Origin: Procambarus clarkii
Lineage: Eukaryota > Arthropoda > Malacostraca > Decapoda > Cambaridae
Assembly (NCBI RefSeq): GCF_040958095.1
Contig: NC_091181.1
Location: forward strand, 30,840,029-30,904,028
DNA: 64,000 nt
Reading direction: 5' to 3'
Position numbers and translations under genes: made by a program. Positions 36,301-47,600 of the stretch are shown piece by piece. Under the pieces are notes generated by a model. That model was not told the DNA's origin. It worked only from the letters and a program-made list of their open reading frames with translations, and made no database searches. Every line of letters starts with the position of its first letter. Positions within the stretch are counted from its first letter, which is position 1.

Positions 36301-37632
36301 GAAACAATAACAATCCCACATCTCCCAATGTAATCACAATGGCGTGATATATCAATAAAAATTATTTAGAGGGAATGGAGTGACTCGACTCCATTGTTAA
36401 TCCAACAACTATTGTTACCTGATAACCTCATCACAAGACTTTGCATCGTCTCTGCATTTATTTTTTTCTTTAAATATGGTACACAGTCTATACCTATTCA
36501 TGAGTAAAGCAAATAGGAAATATTACTGCCTTATCGAATCTCATACTGTCTGTCCCGTAATAACCACCACTACGTACAGAGGCTCCGAGTTAAATTTGAG
36601 TGCCACGATGCTCAAAAACTAGTACTGCACCATGAAATTATTGCTGGTAGCTAGTTTCACTGCAGGCAAGTCTGTAATTTTGCACATTGACCATTTTGCT
36701 CAAAACTTTATTTTTAGTTACATTTGTTCTTGTATTTCTGCAAGTTTTCAATACCATGCTAAACATTGGTCACATGCAAGTCAGGTTAACTTTTAAAACC
36801 TTTTAATGACTTGTGTGAAGCCTCGTCCCGTGAGCTCGGTGATGAACACCAGCACCTTCAACAGGAGCCCCAGAGTAATCACGCTCTATCATCCCGTGTC
36901 TAAACCTAACCATCATATAAAATACAATGATATAATATACATATATATATACTGTACATAATTTTTTGAATATTAACAGTACTGCGAGGTGTACGACATC
37001 ACCGACGTAATCAGATCATACCCCGGGATTATTCTGCAACGTCTGAATCGGAAACAAATCAATGCCACAAGGCATTGCCTAACGATGATGATGCCTAACG
37101 CCATCAATAGATCATTCAGGCAAAATCATCAATGGGTGTGGCCAGCACTTGGGTGGGTGACTGGGAAGCCTCACCGACCCAAGGAGACGCATTAATACGG
37201 TGACGGGGAGGGGTGGTGACCCCGACCACCAGTACCAGGGACACTATAGTAACATAGCACATGGATAATATACGAGTGAGGAGAGAGAGAGACAGAGAAG
37301 AGAGCTCACCTTGCCAGCATTGATGTTCTGCATCTGCACCTTGCGTCCACTCTCCCGCTTCGTGTTCTGGTCTGAAACACACATATACTCTCAACACACA
37401 CATATAACACATCGTACATATACCACAACTATATACACACATTACAATTCCTCTGTCGGTGAATCAATTATTATGGAAATTTGGCGGCGGCGCCGACGAG
37501 GTGTTCATCAAGAGTGCCTTAACGCCGTATTTAATAATAATCAAATACTTCTGAGTGTGGCACATGGTGGCTTCTGTCCCTGGTGAGTTATAACTTACTG
37601 AGAACAATGATAGGTTGGCCTCCGCCCATCAT
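27344..37632 (-). CDS. CCT3: T-complex protein 1 subunit gamma (CCT3), complete, 10 coding exons
   Basis: Encodes the gamma subunit of the cytosolic chaperonin TRiC/CCT, the ATP-driven double ring that folds actin, tubulin and other proteins. Coding exons in transcript order: 37632-37599, 37371-37310, 34560-34384, 34007-33853, 32585-32399, 32009-31821, 30972-30709, 29701-29429, 28022-27828, 27451-27344. All introns are GT-AG and the phases agree, giving 547 residues (human CCT3 is about 545). Seen: N-terminal LNQNTKRESGRKVQ, then LGPRSMLKMLMDPMGG and TNDGNAIL, the nucleotide-binding VGDGTTS at residues 92-98, the IPGGKIED hinge, LLPGGG near 412, WGVDGETGELSDM, and LLLRIDDIVSG in the last exon, ending in MGPMD. 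ATGATG at 37632-37627 gives the start; the family also begins with two Met. An AATAAA (minus) lies at 27248-27243, about 95 nt past the stop. Intron 2 (2.7 kb) and intron 8 (1.4 kb) carry repeats described separately. The first exon, only 34 nt, is the least certain. Confidence 0.96.
28308..28680. repeat. Inverted and direct repeat complex in CCT3 intron 8
   Basis: 28308-28350 (TTTTGGACATTATATGCATA, TACACCTGCAAGGAATTT) is the reverse complement, with few mismatches, of 28507-28552. In addition TATACTCGTTTCAGTTTTCT with the next 35 bases (28430-28485) recurs directly at 28628-28680. No ORF. Confidence 0.65.
28919..29012 (-). mobile_element. tRNA-derived SINE (GGTTCRAATCC family) in CCT3 intron 8, minus copy
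   Basis: Reverse complement contains GGATGCTCTTGGACGTAGGT, TCAAATCCTCGTCACGGCGC and the tail TTTGTTTATTTGATGCGTCA. It faces a plus-strand copy about 150 bp away. B-box-like motif decayed by one base (TCAAATCC). Confidence 0.55.
29160..29255 (+). mobile_element. tRNA-derived SINE (GGTTCGAATCC family) in CCT3 intron 8, plus copy
   Basis: A-box-like TAGCTCAGTTGATTAAGG at 29170 and B box GGTTCGAATCC near 29213, spaced as in a tRNA, then CTCATCACAGCCCCTGTGGA. Together with 28919-29012 it forms an inverted pair that could fold in the CCT3 pre-mRNA. Confidence 0.6.
34980..35890 (-). pseudogene. Decayed transposon-associated gene in CCT3 intron 2, split by a foldback repeat
   Basis: Starting at 35883 (minus) a frame reads MPGKDDFVVVRRDGAKRAPT. 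After frameshifts come VLVGASGRQCTVFVCALHQN followed by VKLLMVGC, then near 35440-35390 a TSDMHTL-type stretch, and finally ILVKLCCVTLQ / IVLCDFAENYSLLLEDKVQG followed by FHWS at 35120-35040. I associate this order (MPGK start, GASG...HQNVKLM, DFAENY...QGFHW) with a multi-copy, unnamed arthropod protein family that is probably transposon-derived; the family link is from memory. It is interrupted at 35186-35341 by an insertion with a target duplication. Stops and frameshifts make it non-functional. Confidence 0.5.
35186..35341. mobile_element. Foldback repeat (GTCACAATAACGTGGCT family) in CCT3 intron 2
   Basis: Flanked by direct copies of CAGCAATGAAA (35175-35185 and 35342-35352), an 11-bp target-site duplication. 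The body begins with GAGTCACAATAACGTGGCT and contains inverted arms: CCCCACACCAAAAGATGAGG opposite a CCTCAGTTTCTGG-type sequence, and ACGACGATGTTTC opposite GAAATGTCATCGTC. Same family as 39882-40128 and 3606-3659. Confidence 0.7.
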
Positions 37633-38319
37633 CTTGGAGGTGTTTAGTGTACAGTTGTTGAAGACGTCCACACCAGCACGCCGCACTGCTCACTCCTCGC
37701 CCACACTCACCCTCGCTGCACCTTCTCTACCTTATTCTACCACATTTAATTTCCTAAAAATTATTATACGTGTCTGAAAGTACTATTTTTTATTATTGAG
37801 GCCGAAATTAGGATAATAGTAGTTTAATATATGAATCATTCTCGTGTTCGATTTCAACCGGGAATATTCTGGAAGATTCTGGATTTGTTTATTTTTATTT
37901 ATCTTATGTCAAAAATAAATATAGATTTTTACTATGTACGGTTTATGTTAGTTGCTATAAGAGTATTATTTATCATTAAATTAAAAGTATGTGAAATGGT
38001 AACATAGTATTACATGTGGCAAGAAGACCAAGTCTTAGACACTTACAACAGAACACAAGTGACACAAATGATAAAATTTAATATTTTTTATTGTCTTCTA
38101 ACTATACACAATTCTTAATATGAAATATATAATATTATGTGTAATTAATACTTTTGTTTTTGTGTTAGAAACAATGATACAAGAAGTAAGAGGCAGTGTG
38201 AGTGGGGAGTTTAGGTGAGGGGTCCCTGCGCCGTGAGCGTCGGTCGTAAACAAACTGAAGGAGACGTGAGCGGCGACGACGACGACGACGACACCTCCTG
38301 CAGGAACCTTCCCCTCACC
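37633..38319. promoter_or_regulatory. Bidirectional promoter interval between CCT3 and MBD2/3
   Basis: The CCT3 start codon (minus) and the MBD2/3 start codon (plus) face away from each other across about 690 bp with no other gene between. The half near MBD2/3 (38210-38319) is rich in CpG and ends in a GAC/GACG run inside the probable 5' leader, while the centre (37740-38160) is strongly AT-rich. No clear TATA box is assigned. Two housekeeping genes sharing one divergent promoter is the simplest reading; transcription start sites are not visible. Confidence 0.6.
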
Positions 38320-41300
38320 ATGTCTGTGCAGATAGAGAAGCGGCGCTATGACTGTTCAGCTTTACCGAAAGGCTGGAAAAGAGAGGAAGTTCTGAGAAAG
38401 ACGGGTCTCACTTCAGGAAAGGTCGACGTGTACTACTATAGGTAATGCTCTCAGGAAGACGAGATGATCCACTTTGAAATATTTATCTATATCCTCAATG
38501 CCTCGCTTCCTATCATGGGTGGCTGTGGTAGAAGTTTCTACAAGAGGCTTTATCACCACACTAACCTTTTACTCTCAAACACAGTCAACTCCCCCCCCTC
38601 CCTACCTTTTTTAATATATTGTTTAATTCTTCCTTTCCAAGATACTGCACTTGCCAACTTCCTCTACTACATGATTACCTTATTTTACCCTTGTAAAATT
38701 GACCTCTTGTGGGCCAATAGGCCTACCATTTCCTTAATTCTTATGTTCTTATATTCTTACAGTAGGTAGGTCTTATATAAATACATCCTCTCATCACTAT
38801 ACCTATCTAAACTATTGTTGAAATTTGTTAAACTGTCTGTCTTAATAATTCTAGCTGCCAATCCATTCTACTTATCCACAACCATATTTCTAAACCAAGA
38901 CTTCTGTGCTCAATTTCTGTAGCTTATACCTGTTGTTATAAGATTTGACTTTCCAACAATTTCAGAACTCCTTTTTATATCCCCCTGACCCACTTGAACA
39001 CCTTGATCATATCCCTCCTTATCCTGTGTTTCTATTTTGTGCAGATTGAGACATCAGTCTGGCTTTGTAGGAAATGTTCATGGTACCTTATCTTTCTTTG
39101 TATTTTCTCTAAGAGAGACCATGTCCATTCTGTGGTATGGCAACCAGAACTACAGAATGAAGTGGGGCTTCATCAGTCCTAGATATAGTTAAAGAATAAT
39201 GTTCATGCTTCTGTTGCTTTTCATTATTAAAAGTTGCACATTGGTCTATTTCGTGCATCTGTGTATTATTGTCTCAGCCTCAGGTCCCCACTTACTGAGA
39301 CTAATCAATCTCTCACAGTTTGATCAATGTGTGACTTATTGATGAGCAATTGCAATATATGGTATATGAGCAATATAGCATTGCTATATACAACTTGTCA
39401 TTGTATATAATATTGCTATATACAATTTTAATTTGTCATTGTTTTGTCCAGCACTAGTGAAGCAGTGCTTCTTCTCGCTCCTCTGCTGCCTTCCTTCTCC
39501 TCTGCCTTCACTGCCTCTTTCTATGCCTCCTCATCCTCCTCCTTTACCTCTTCTCCTCTGCCTGCTCCTCCTCCTTTTTCTTCTCCATTATTAGTTCCTC
39601 TTCCGAGGAATTAATAATGTCGTGTATCAACAGCATTGTTAATTCATTAATAATTAATTTTGTTGGGGAACAGGCAGCCGTGCATATATTCAGGTTAGAC
39701 TTGTGTCAAGGTCCCTTATCTTAGCTTAGGTGAACATCTGACCACCGCCAGGTTGCAACCCCACAACAAGCTGACTAAATCTTGGATACCTTTTTTACTA
39801 TAAGGTGAATTAGGGGAATTAGGTGATTGGAAACGCCCCCAACCATTTCTGTCTCGCCTAGTATTCAAACCCAGAATTCTTATGCAGGCGATGAGTCACA
39901 ATAACGTGGCTGAAGTATGTTGACCAGACCACACACTAGAAATTGAAGGGACGACGACGTTTCAGTCCGTCCTGGACCATTCTCAAGTCGATTGTGAGAA
40001 TGGTCCAGGACGGACCATTCTCACGGTCGGTCCAGGACGGACCAATGGTCACAATCGACTTGAGAATGGTCCAGGACGGACCGAAACGTCGTCGTCCCTT
40101 CAATTTCTAGTGTGTGGTCTGGTCAACACCAGAATTCTTGATTGTGTCGAACATCTGTACTAACAGGATCCATTTTATTTAATATACTCCCAAAAATGTT
40201 ACCAAGTTCAAAGTGCACAAAAATTATCGTAATTGTAGATACTGTGCATGAAAATTTAAATGAATATTATTATTATTTTCAGTCCTAGTGGAAAAAAGTT
40301 CCGAAGTAAGCCTCAGTTGACACGGTACATTGGAGATTCAGTGGATTTATCATCATTTGACTTCCGAACAGGGAAAGTAAATCCAATGCTTGCAAGAAAA
40401 AACAAAAAACCAAGAGGAACATTATTTGATTACAGGTGAGGTGATAATGGTTTATGTACTTACCTGAAATGTAAGTACTGTATTGTATTTTTATGTTGAT
40501 TTGTTAAAATATATTTTTTCTTATGACTTTGATATATAGTACTGTATATATTTTATAACAAAATGTTTTTTTCTTTCTTAATATTTATTACACTAATAAT
40601 AACTTCAGTCGTGGGATGCGAAATGATGCATCACTAGTTCCTCCAATTCGCCAAACTGCCTCAATATTCAAGCAACCTGTAACAGTCATCAAGACGCAAC
40701 CGTCAAGTAAAGTGAAGACCGATATGAAGCATGGGTCACAAGACAAGCCAAAGCAGGTATAGTAAAATATTGTTTTGGATTCTGGAATATCACATTTGGC
40801 TGCTTCCTTTAAACAACCCTCAACTTGGTCCTTGGACAAGATTATGCAGTCAGGTATTATTAAATTACATTTAACTGCTGGTGCCACAGAGATTGTTTGA
40901 AATGTCCTTGCAGAGTAATGTAGCCTAGATGCTTGGGAGTCACTGGGAATTCCTCAGTCCAGCCTAAAATGGCCAACAGAGAATCGGTCACAAAAATATG
41001 ATTTCTCGAACACACTCATATCTTCTTTGGTGACTGCCAAATGAGAGCTGTCACTAACAGTTGGTCTGCTTGGCCATCCCTGTGGACTACCCCAGGTGGC
41101 AGTATCATGTACAGCACACCCCTGTGGACTGCCCCCAGGTGGCAGCACCATGTACAGCACACCCGTAGACTACCACCAGGTTGCAGCACCATGCACAGCA
41201 CACTTTTTTTTTTTTACCAGAGCTATCTCATAATTTTTCATCTAACTCTTATTGCCTCATCCTGTGAGGCTTTGCTCTTGGTTGCTGGTGCTTTGGCATC

Positions 41301-44300
41301 TACTAAATTGTCTTACTCTTTGCAACATTTTTATAATGGTTTGAGAAGTCACGTCTACTATGTTGTATTGAGACAAGCTGCAATCATACACCAAGAAATC
41401 CACAGGGGAGTCCTAATGTGAGTCTATCCATGAAGCCAACAGGACCTTGCCTAAAGAAGCAGCAGTTTGTTCGGCTCGGAAAGGAGTTTTTATTATATCC
41501 TGCACTGTACATACACTCTTGAGATGAATATTTTAAAATTAAAAAATTTAACCATAGTGGTTGAAGGAATTTTTTCCTTCCTTCGTTATTCAAAATGAGG
41601 GAAAAGAACTTAATTTACGATATTTCATTCTATTCAGCTGTTCTGGGAAAAGCGGTTACAAGGACTACAAGCTTTTGATGCTCAAACATCGGTCCTTAGG
41701 AATGTTGACTTGCCAGCAGCACTGAAGGCTGTAGGACCAAATGTGGAAGACCAGACAGTATTGCAGGTATGTTTGCTATATACATTTTGCTGTGTTTGTA
41801 ATACATTTAAGCAGAATGTTTTGCATTTGCTCTACAATATTAATTGTTTAAATGTCTGTGTTGTATGAGTAAACACTAGACATTTGATAGGAAAATGTAA
41901 AAAAATACAAAGAAATCACACTGTTGGCATATAATGTTATGCATAAAAGCAGTTTTGCATAATCTGTACAGTTTTCTTCAAATTCTGTACTAAGAGCCAA
42001 ATAGTGTTGATGTTGAAAGCCACAGCAGTAGCATTAATATAGAGGGCAACCATAAAAACTAACTAGGGTGGATGGAGAAACCAAAGTAACAGAATATAAA
42101 AAAAAGTACACATTAACTCACACATAAGGTTTCAGATACCGGCACAAAAACAGCCACAGAAAATATGCATCTTATTTATGAAAACTTTATAATACTGTAC
42201 TTTGCTAGAAGAATATGAAGACATGAAACCAAAGGAACTAAATGCATATTCTCTTGTCTCAGGAATTGATTAATATGCTAAGCAATGCTCTTTTGTAACA
42301 TGCATATGTTACTAAAGAGAAACATATGCATGTTAATTAATAGCCAATGTTGGGTGCACGAGACACAGCTAGGTTTAGAAAAGTTCATCAATGCTTTAGC
42401 ACTGTGCAGATTTTTGTCATAATTACTTTTTTATATATACAATATAAGTATACTGTATAATACATTATAAGATATTGATGTATTTTTCTAGCACGTAGTA
42501 GAACAGTGCAGTTGTCACAAATTGCGCCTACTCATGAGATGCAGTATTTAAATCATTGTGTCAATATGAAAGTCCTGAGTTTCTACCCACATGTTGAAAA
42601 TTCAGGTCCATCTTATGAATTTTGGGAAATTTTTGTCCAATGGTAAAATCTTAATGACTTTTTGAGGTTTGTTTTATTCAGTTTTCTACTGTTAGCTACA
42701 CTGTACTGGTGCAAGTGCAAAAATATGGAACATCTGTTGCTGTTGTATTAGTAAAATATATATACAGTACTGTATTTCATTAACTCTGAAATTATTGTAT
42801 TGCTTGGCTTGTTTTGTAAAATATATTTTATTGTCAATTTACATGATATTCTTAATGCGTGTTTCATGTTTTCAGAGTGTAGCCACTGCCTTGCACCTAT
42901 TCCCAGGCCCCATCACTGGACAGACTGAAGCTAAACATTACCTTGAAAAAAACCCGGGAGTTTTTCTAAACCCTTCTCAACCACTTGTTATTGTAAGTAC
43001 TGTACCTAATTATAAGCATAAAAGATAGCTTTAGTAAGATGCATCATTGTAATGCATCAACCCTCTTTCATTAGTAAAATTATTTATAAATGCTCTTGAA
43101 GCATTTGTTGAAGATCAGAGTTTGATTTGCCTACCATCTAAAACATTTACCCCTTGTTTTCATTAATAAATGCCAGAGTTGGAAGGTTAGAAACTGCTTT
43201 AATAACATTACATGTGGAGCATTTGAAGGGGAGAAAGCACGTAAATGTGGGAAAACTTGATATCTCCACTACTAGGGTTGTGTAGTATTGATGATAGGAA
43301 TATGAATGTCGTACAAAGAAGAATTTTGCTTATTATTTGTAGTTATTTATAATCATTCTTTCTGCAGTGATTATGTATAGTACTTTGAGCGCAATTATCA
43401 GTGAACAGTTTGTGAAAATAAATATCTACAATCATTGAAATTATAATGTTATGTCTCCTTTATCATTATGCATAATTAATTTAAAATCGATATCCATGAT
43501 CGTTTTATATAATTCATAATTATCCTTAATTTACATCCTTAACTATTAGCTATAATCCTTATCTACTACTGTAAATGTTATAATGTATGTCAGCATGTCG
43601 TCGTTTTAATGTGTAATAACAGCAAGGGGACAACACACACTACACTTGTTGAACTAGTGTACAGGAGAAAGGTGACATACTGTACTAGTTAAGATGTCTC
43701 ATATGAGAGAGAGATATATATATAGAGATAGAGATATATATATAGAGATATATATATATATATATATAGATATATATATAGATAGATATATATATAGATA
43801 GATATAGATAGAGATGGAGAGATAAAGATATTGATATATAGTGAGAGATATAGATATATAGTGAGAGAGAGATATAGATAGATAATATATAGATAGATAT
43901 TGATATAGAGATATAGATATAGATAGATATTGATATAGAGATATAGATATAGATGGATATTGATATAGAGATAGAGAGATATATGGAGAGAGATATTGAT
44001 AGATATATGTATCCCTGCCCGAAACGCTGTGCGTACTAGTGGCTTTACAAGAATGTAAATACTGTACTATCCAATGTATTCTCACAAACCCAATGTACCT
44101 TCTTGTATATATATAAATAAAATAAAATAAAATAAAATATAGAGATATAGATAGATATTTATGTATACATGGCAAATACTGGATGATCAGATTGTACACT
44201 TGCATAATAAACATACATGTACTTTAGAAATAGTCACCTGTTGTCGAAAAACAACAACAACAGAGAATTACATTATATATGGTCCACCATCCTGCATAAT

Positions 44301-44518
44301 TAAATTAGTATGTTTTATGTAGATAATTAGGTTTTAATGTTATATGTAAATATTGCTATAAGTAGATTATAGGTGAAAATATAATTGAACATTACATGAC
44401 TATTAATTTGTTCTTTTAGTCAGTCCAGATTCAGAATGAGGATATAGCACAGCAGGAGGAGAGAGTAGACCATGTACGTCATCAACTGGAGAAGGCTCTC
44501 AAGGAACTTGAACCTTGA
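38320..44518 (+). CDS. MBD2/3: Methyl-CpG-binding domain protein 2/3 (MBD2/3), complete, 6 coding exons
   Basis: Subunit of the nuclear NuRD/Mi-2 repressor that links methylated DNA to histone deacetylase and remodelling activity. Exons: 38320-38441, 40283-40435, 40609-40756, 41638-41766, 42876-42992, 44420-44518; phases agree and give 255 residues. Residues about 6-66 form the MBD ([42 protein letters not shown]). Then comes the conserved MBD2/3 middle region ([19 protein letters not shown]), the C-terminal region ([14 protein letters not shown], then [19 protein letters not shown]), and a final coiled coil ([19 protein letters not shown]), which in relatives binds p66/GATAD2. K34 and Y38 match the MBD2-type residues that mammalian MBD3 has changed to His and Phe; arginine-finger positions R26 and R48 are also present. 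The ATG at 38320 has a good context (ctcaccATG); the frame stays open upstream but without an ATG. AATAAA lies at 44630-44635. One gene for both vertebrate paralogues is normal in invertebrates. Confidence 0.95.
38640..39190 (-). repeat. CR1-like non-coding remnant in MBD2/3 intron 1
   Basis: GGGCCAATAGGCCTACCATT, TTCTTATGTTCTTATATTCT and, further on, CTTGATCATATCCCTCCTTA and GGCAACCAGAACTACAGAAT follow the order of a common reverse-oriented CR1-like 3' region. No readable frame. Confidence 0.4.
39882..40128. mobile_element. Foldback repeat (GTCACAATAACGTGGCT family) in MBD2/3 intron 1
   Basis: Direct repeats CCAGAATTCTT at 39871-39881 and 40129-40139 bracket it. Long inverted arms: GACCAGACCACACACTAGAA and the following 20 bases (39920-39962) pair with 40085-40125. 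The centre repeats GGTCCAGGACGGACC-type units three times, so the loop is itself palindromic. No coding capacity. Confidence 0.75.
41083..41205. repeat. Imperfect ~43-bp triplication in MBD2/3 intron 3
   Basis: Three units of GGACTACCCCAGGTGGCAGT-type sequence followed by ATCATGTACAGCACACCC. Confidence 0.7.
42296..42335. other. Perfect 15-bp hairpin in MBD2/3 intron 4
   Basis: TAACATGCATATGTT and its exact complement AACATATGCATGTTA are separated by ACTAAAGAGA. No known factor site assigned. Confidence 0.6.
43706..43995. repeat. TA/TAGA/GAGA compound microsatellite in MBD2/3 intron 5
   Basis: Mixed GATATA, TAGATAGATA and GAGAGA units; accounts for a long [14 protein letters not shown] frame on the minus strand. 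Confidence 0.9.
44011..44150 (+). repeat. Dispersed repeat (CCCGAAACGCTGTGCGTA family) in MBD2/3 intron 5
   Basis: CCTGCCCGAAACGCTGTGCG, TACTAGTGGCTTTACAAGAA ... TACCTTCTTGTATATATATA and an AAATA tail. Probably the 3' end of a non-LTR element. It follows a GATA/TA microsatellite. Confidence 0.5.
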
Positions 44519-44629
44519 CCACTAGATAAGGACCACAATGAAAACCAAACAGAAATTTGAGAGTATGTAGTTCTCTTCATATTATTTATTTATCATATGA
44601 ATCTTATGTATAATTTGTATATTGATGAG

Positions 44630-44635
44630 AATAAA
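44630..44635 (+). terminator. MBD2/3 polyadenylation signal
   Basis: AATAAA 112 nt after the TGA. More AATAAA motifs occur further on (for example 45783, 46497), so longer 3' ends are possible. Confidence 0.6.
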
Positions 44636-44639
44636 CGTG

Positions 44640-47600
44640 ATATCTGGTACTCTTATAGTAAAGCACTGTGAATATGTGATCAAACTGTGGAAAACATGTC
44701 ATTTCTTGCCAGTCAAATTCCAAGTTGATGGTACCTGTTTGTTAAAAGTAATTATTACAGTCTGTGAAAAGACTAAAAATTATATGCAGCAGTAATAATA
44801 CAATTGGTATGATTTACTAGTAAAGATCACATGAAAGTAAACGTTTATACAAACTTCTTGCCAAATATAGTATCCACCTAAGAACATTTGTCGGGTTCCT
44901 TTGTTCATATGACCCATATACACACGTCTGGGTCTTCAGTCTTCGTGAGCTTTAAACGTACAATTAATGCATATCATTTTACCAACATTTTGCGGCCTTA
45001 CGTTTTAATTTTTTTACTTGCCTTACTCTCAACAGTGCTTAAATATCCAAAGGGAAAGATTAAATAAATCTTTATTTAAAAATTCAAACGATGCTCCACA
45101 TTTCTTGCTGTAAATTGATGTAGGTCCCGGGCACATGGAGGTAAAGGATTTCCTTTCCATGCTCTTATTGATTGGATGGTTTACCGTGTTAACCCGTGTA
45201 CTTCCTTGTATGTGTACATTTCTTGGTGAATAATATTTACTCTCTATAAGTATTGATTAAATTTGATTTAGAATGTGAAGATACTTTTTGGAGATAGTGT
45301 ACTCGCCATGTTGGATATATAGTACGTTAGATGCGTTGCAGGAAGATGACGAGCGACAGTTCTGGCTTGTTTTGGACAGTTTGCCCATTGTGATGGTTAT
45401 ACAAGACTGGAGGTTGAATCTTGTGTGTGTATAGGTATCACAGTTTGATGGAGGGACCTAGAGGGATCATTGTGTTTATGTTTGGGTGAATGTGGTTATT
45501 GTCACTGAGTTTAGATTCAGATGATTATTAATCATCTTGGCTTGGTTGTGCCACCAGGAGGATGATCGTCTGGCAGAAAGGGTTGTCAGCTGTGTGGGGA
45601 TCATTTTAGAAGCTATGCACGTGTTGGCCTACTAAAGTTGTTTTTAAAAGGAGCCGTGAAGTAATTATTGAATGTACATTTATAAGCTACGTTGGTACAG
45701 TACATGTATTGGATAACTGGTTGCACCTTCTCTAGAAGGATGTCTAGGATGATAAATAGTGATGCTTAACTCTTATTCCTTTAATAAATTTAATTTGTAT
45801 TTGTTATGGTCTCTCTTGGTAAGGTTTGAGTCAATCTCTACTTTCAGCTAGTAAAAAAAGTGAATCTATCCCCATTCAATTACTTTAAATGAACCCCCTC
45901 CTTCCCTGGGTAACCATGTGCCTCCACACTTCTTAACATCTGAAAAGAGCCCTGACCATTTTTGGATCTTCCACTGTCAAAGATTCCTTGCTCATAGTGT
46001 TTCATAGTACTGTACCTGCACTCTGTCTTCCAACTTCATATGTCAGTTATGCTACTGGTATCAAAATTTGTTGGGCTGTTGATGATCTTATAATCAACAA
46101 CGAGGTTTTTGTTGCATTTGTTGCATCTATCTTGTAATAAAAAAAGTTTTTTACGTATGACATAATAAAATGATACCAGAACACGCTTATCTCCCAAAGG
46201 TAAGTTGCATACACTGTGATTTTCAGTAAGTTTAATGTTAAAATAAAAGTAATTATGAAACACACTGCCCACTGGTCTACCTTTGGGAGGAGTCTAGCCA
46301 GAGTTAGGTGTGGTCTTGGTGGAGTTGGGTTAGGTTTATTGTGGTATTCCTCAAGGTGTGTGTGTCCAGCTCTCTATTTTGAGGTGTCAAGTAAGATGCC
46401 ATCCAGAGATTGGCCCTGTGCTGTGTTAGTAATATTTATAGTCATAAACTATGACAGATCAGCCTCTAAAATGTGTAATATTTTGTAATTTCCATTAAAA
46501 TAAAAGGCATCATTAATGTCATGACACTTAAAATTACAGCATATTCATTGCTCTTGTATTAATTTGTATTCTTCCAGTGGGTTTAAGGAAGCGTATTACA
46601 TGAACTCCGGAATGTTGTCAGTTCTCGTCTTTTTCTCTCTTCAGCTGTGTTCCCAAAGTACTTGTGCAAGGTAAAAGTTTCAAAATTATAATCACTTTTT
46701 TTTTTTTTTTTTTTTTTTTTTGTAATTTTGTAGAATTTCTGCAAATCTTTTGATGCCCAGTAGGATTTGTATATGCCACCCCGCTGCACATATTCTTGAC
46801 ACAACTTTGGCTGCTCTTGTGAACATTTTGACGAATCTCATTCTTACCCACGAAAACTCAATAGCATTTGACAGCTTAGTATCACTTTTAAATAAAGTTA
46901 CCTTTTGTAAGTTCCACTCACTCTTGTGCACTTGATAATTTTGTGTATCAAGTGTATTAAAGTTGTAGCATAGAGGAAGTTGAAGACAGGTTACACTGAT
47001 TACTTTACTCTTGCAGTGTTTCCACAGAACTACATGGATCTGTTGTCTTTACTCTCATTATACCTTTCATATGTTCATAATAAATAAAAATATGTACATA
47101 TTCTCAAGAAATTACACAAATCATCATCATCCAAATTTCACTGCTTGAACATTTTTGTTTTCATAGCCACTATAAAGCAGGAAAATATTGATTTCATGAT
47201 TTTTATGATAGTATTTTTAAGAAGTTTAGTAATTGCTATGCTGTACAAGATTTTGAATCAAAACTTTTCAATTACTCTTCATCTCCAAGTGGACACTTAT
47301 AGCTTTTCGTATGGTTTTAGTTCTAATTTAAACTCAAAAATCTTTCTTGTAATTAAGAAATTACTGGAAATGTGCTTCAGAATTTTGGATGCCTTCACTC
47401 TATTCTTCATAAATTTTCATCAAAGCTGTTCGCATTTGGCTACAATAACCAATACAGTATTGTTTTCACATGCTGTAAATGTGTCACCTTAAATATTTAG
47501 GCTGTATACCAAGCCTCGTTAGCATCTTTGATATGAATAAACTCGCTCAAAAGAAACTACTGTATTCTTTCAGACCTTGTCCCTGGTGTCTAATCAATCT

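Noticed and set aside
38215..38319. N-terminal extension of MBD2/3 rich in Asp
   Set aside because: The frame is open but begins with GTG and has no ATG; the first ATG at 38320 has a good context and fits the family start.
43699..44214. 171-codon minus-strand frame rich in Tyr, Ser, Ile, Leu
   Set aside because: Arises from a TA/TAGA microsatellite inside MBD2/3 intron 5.
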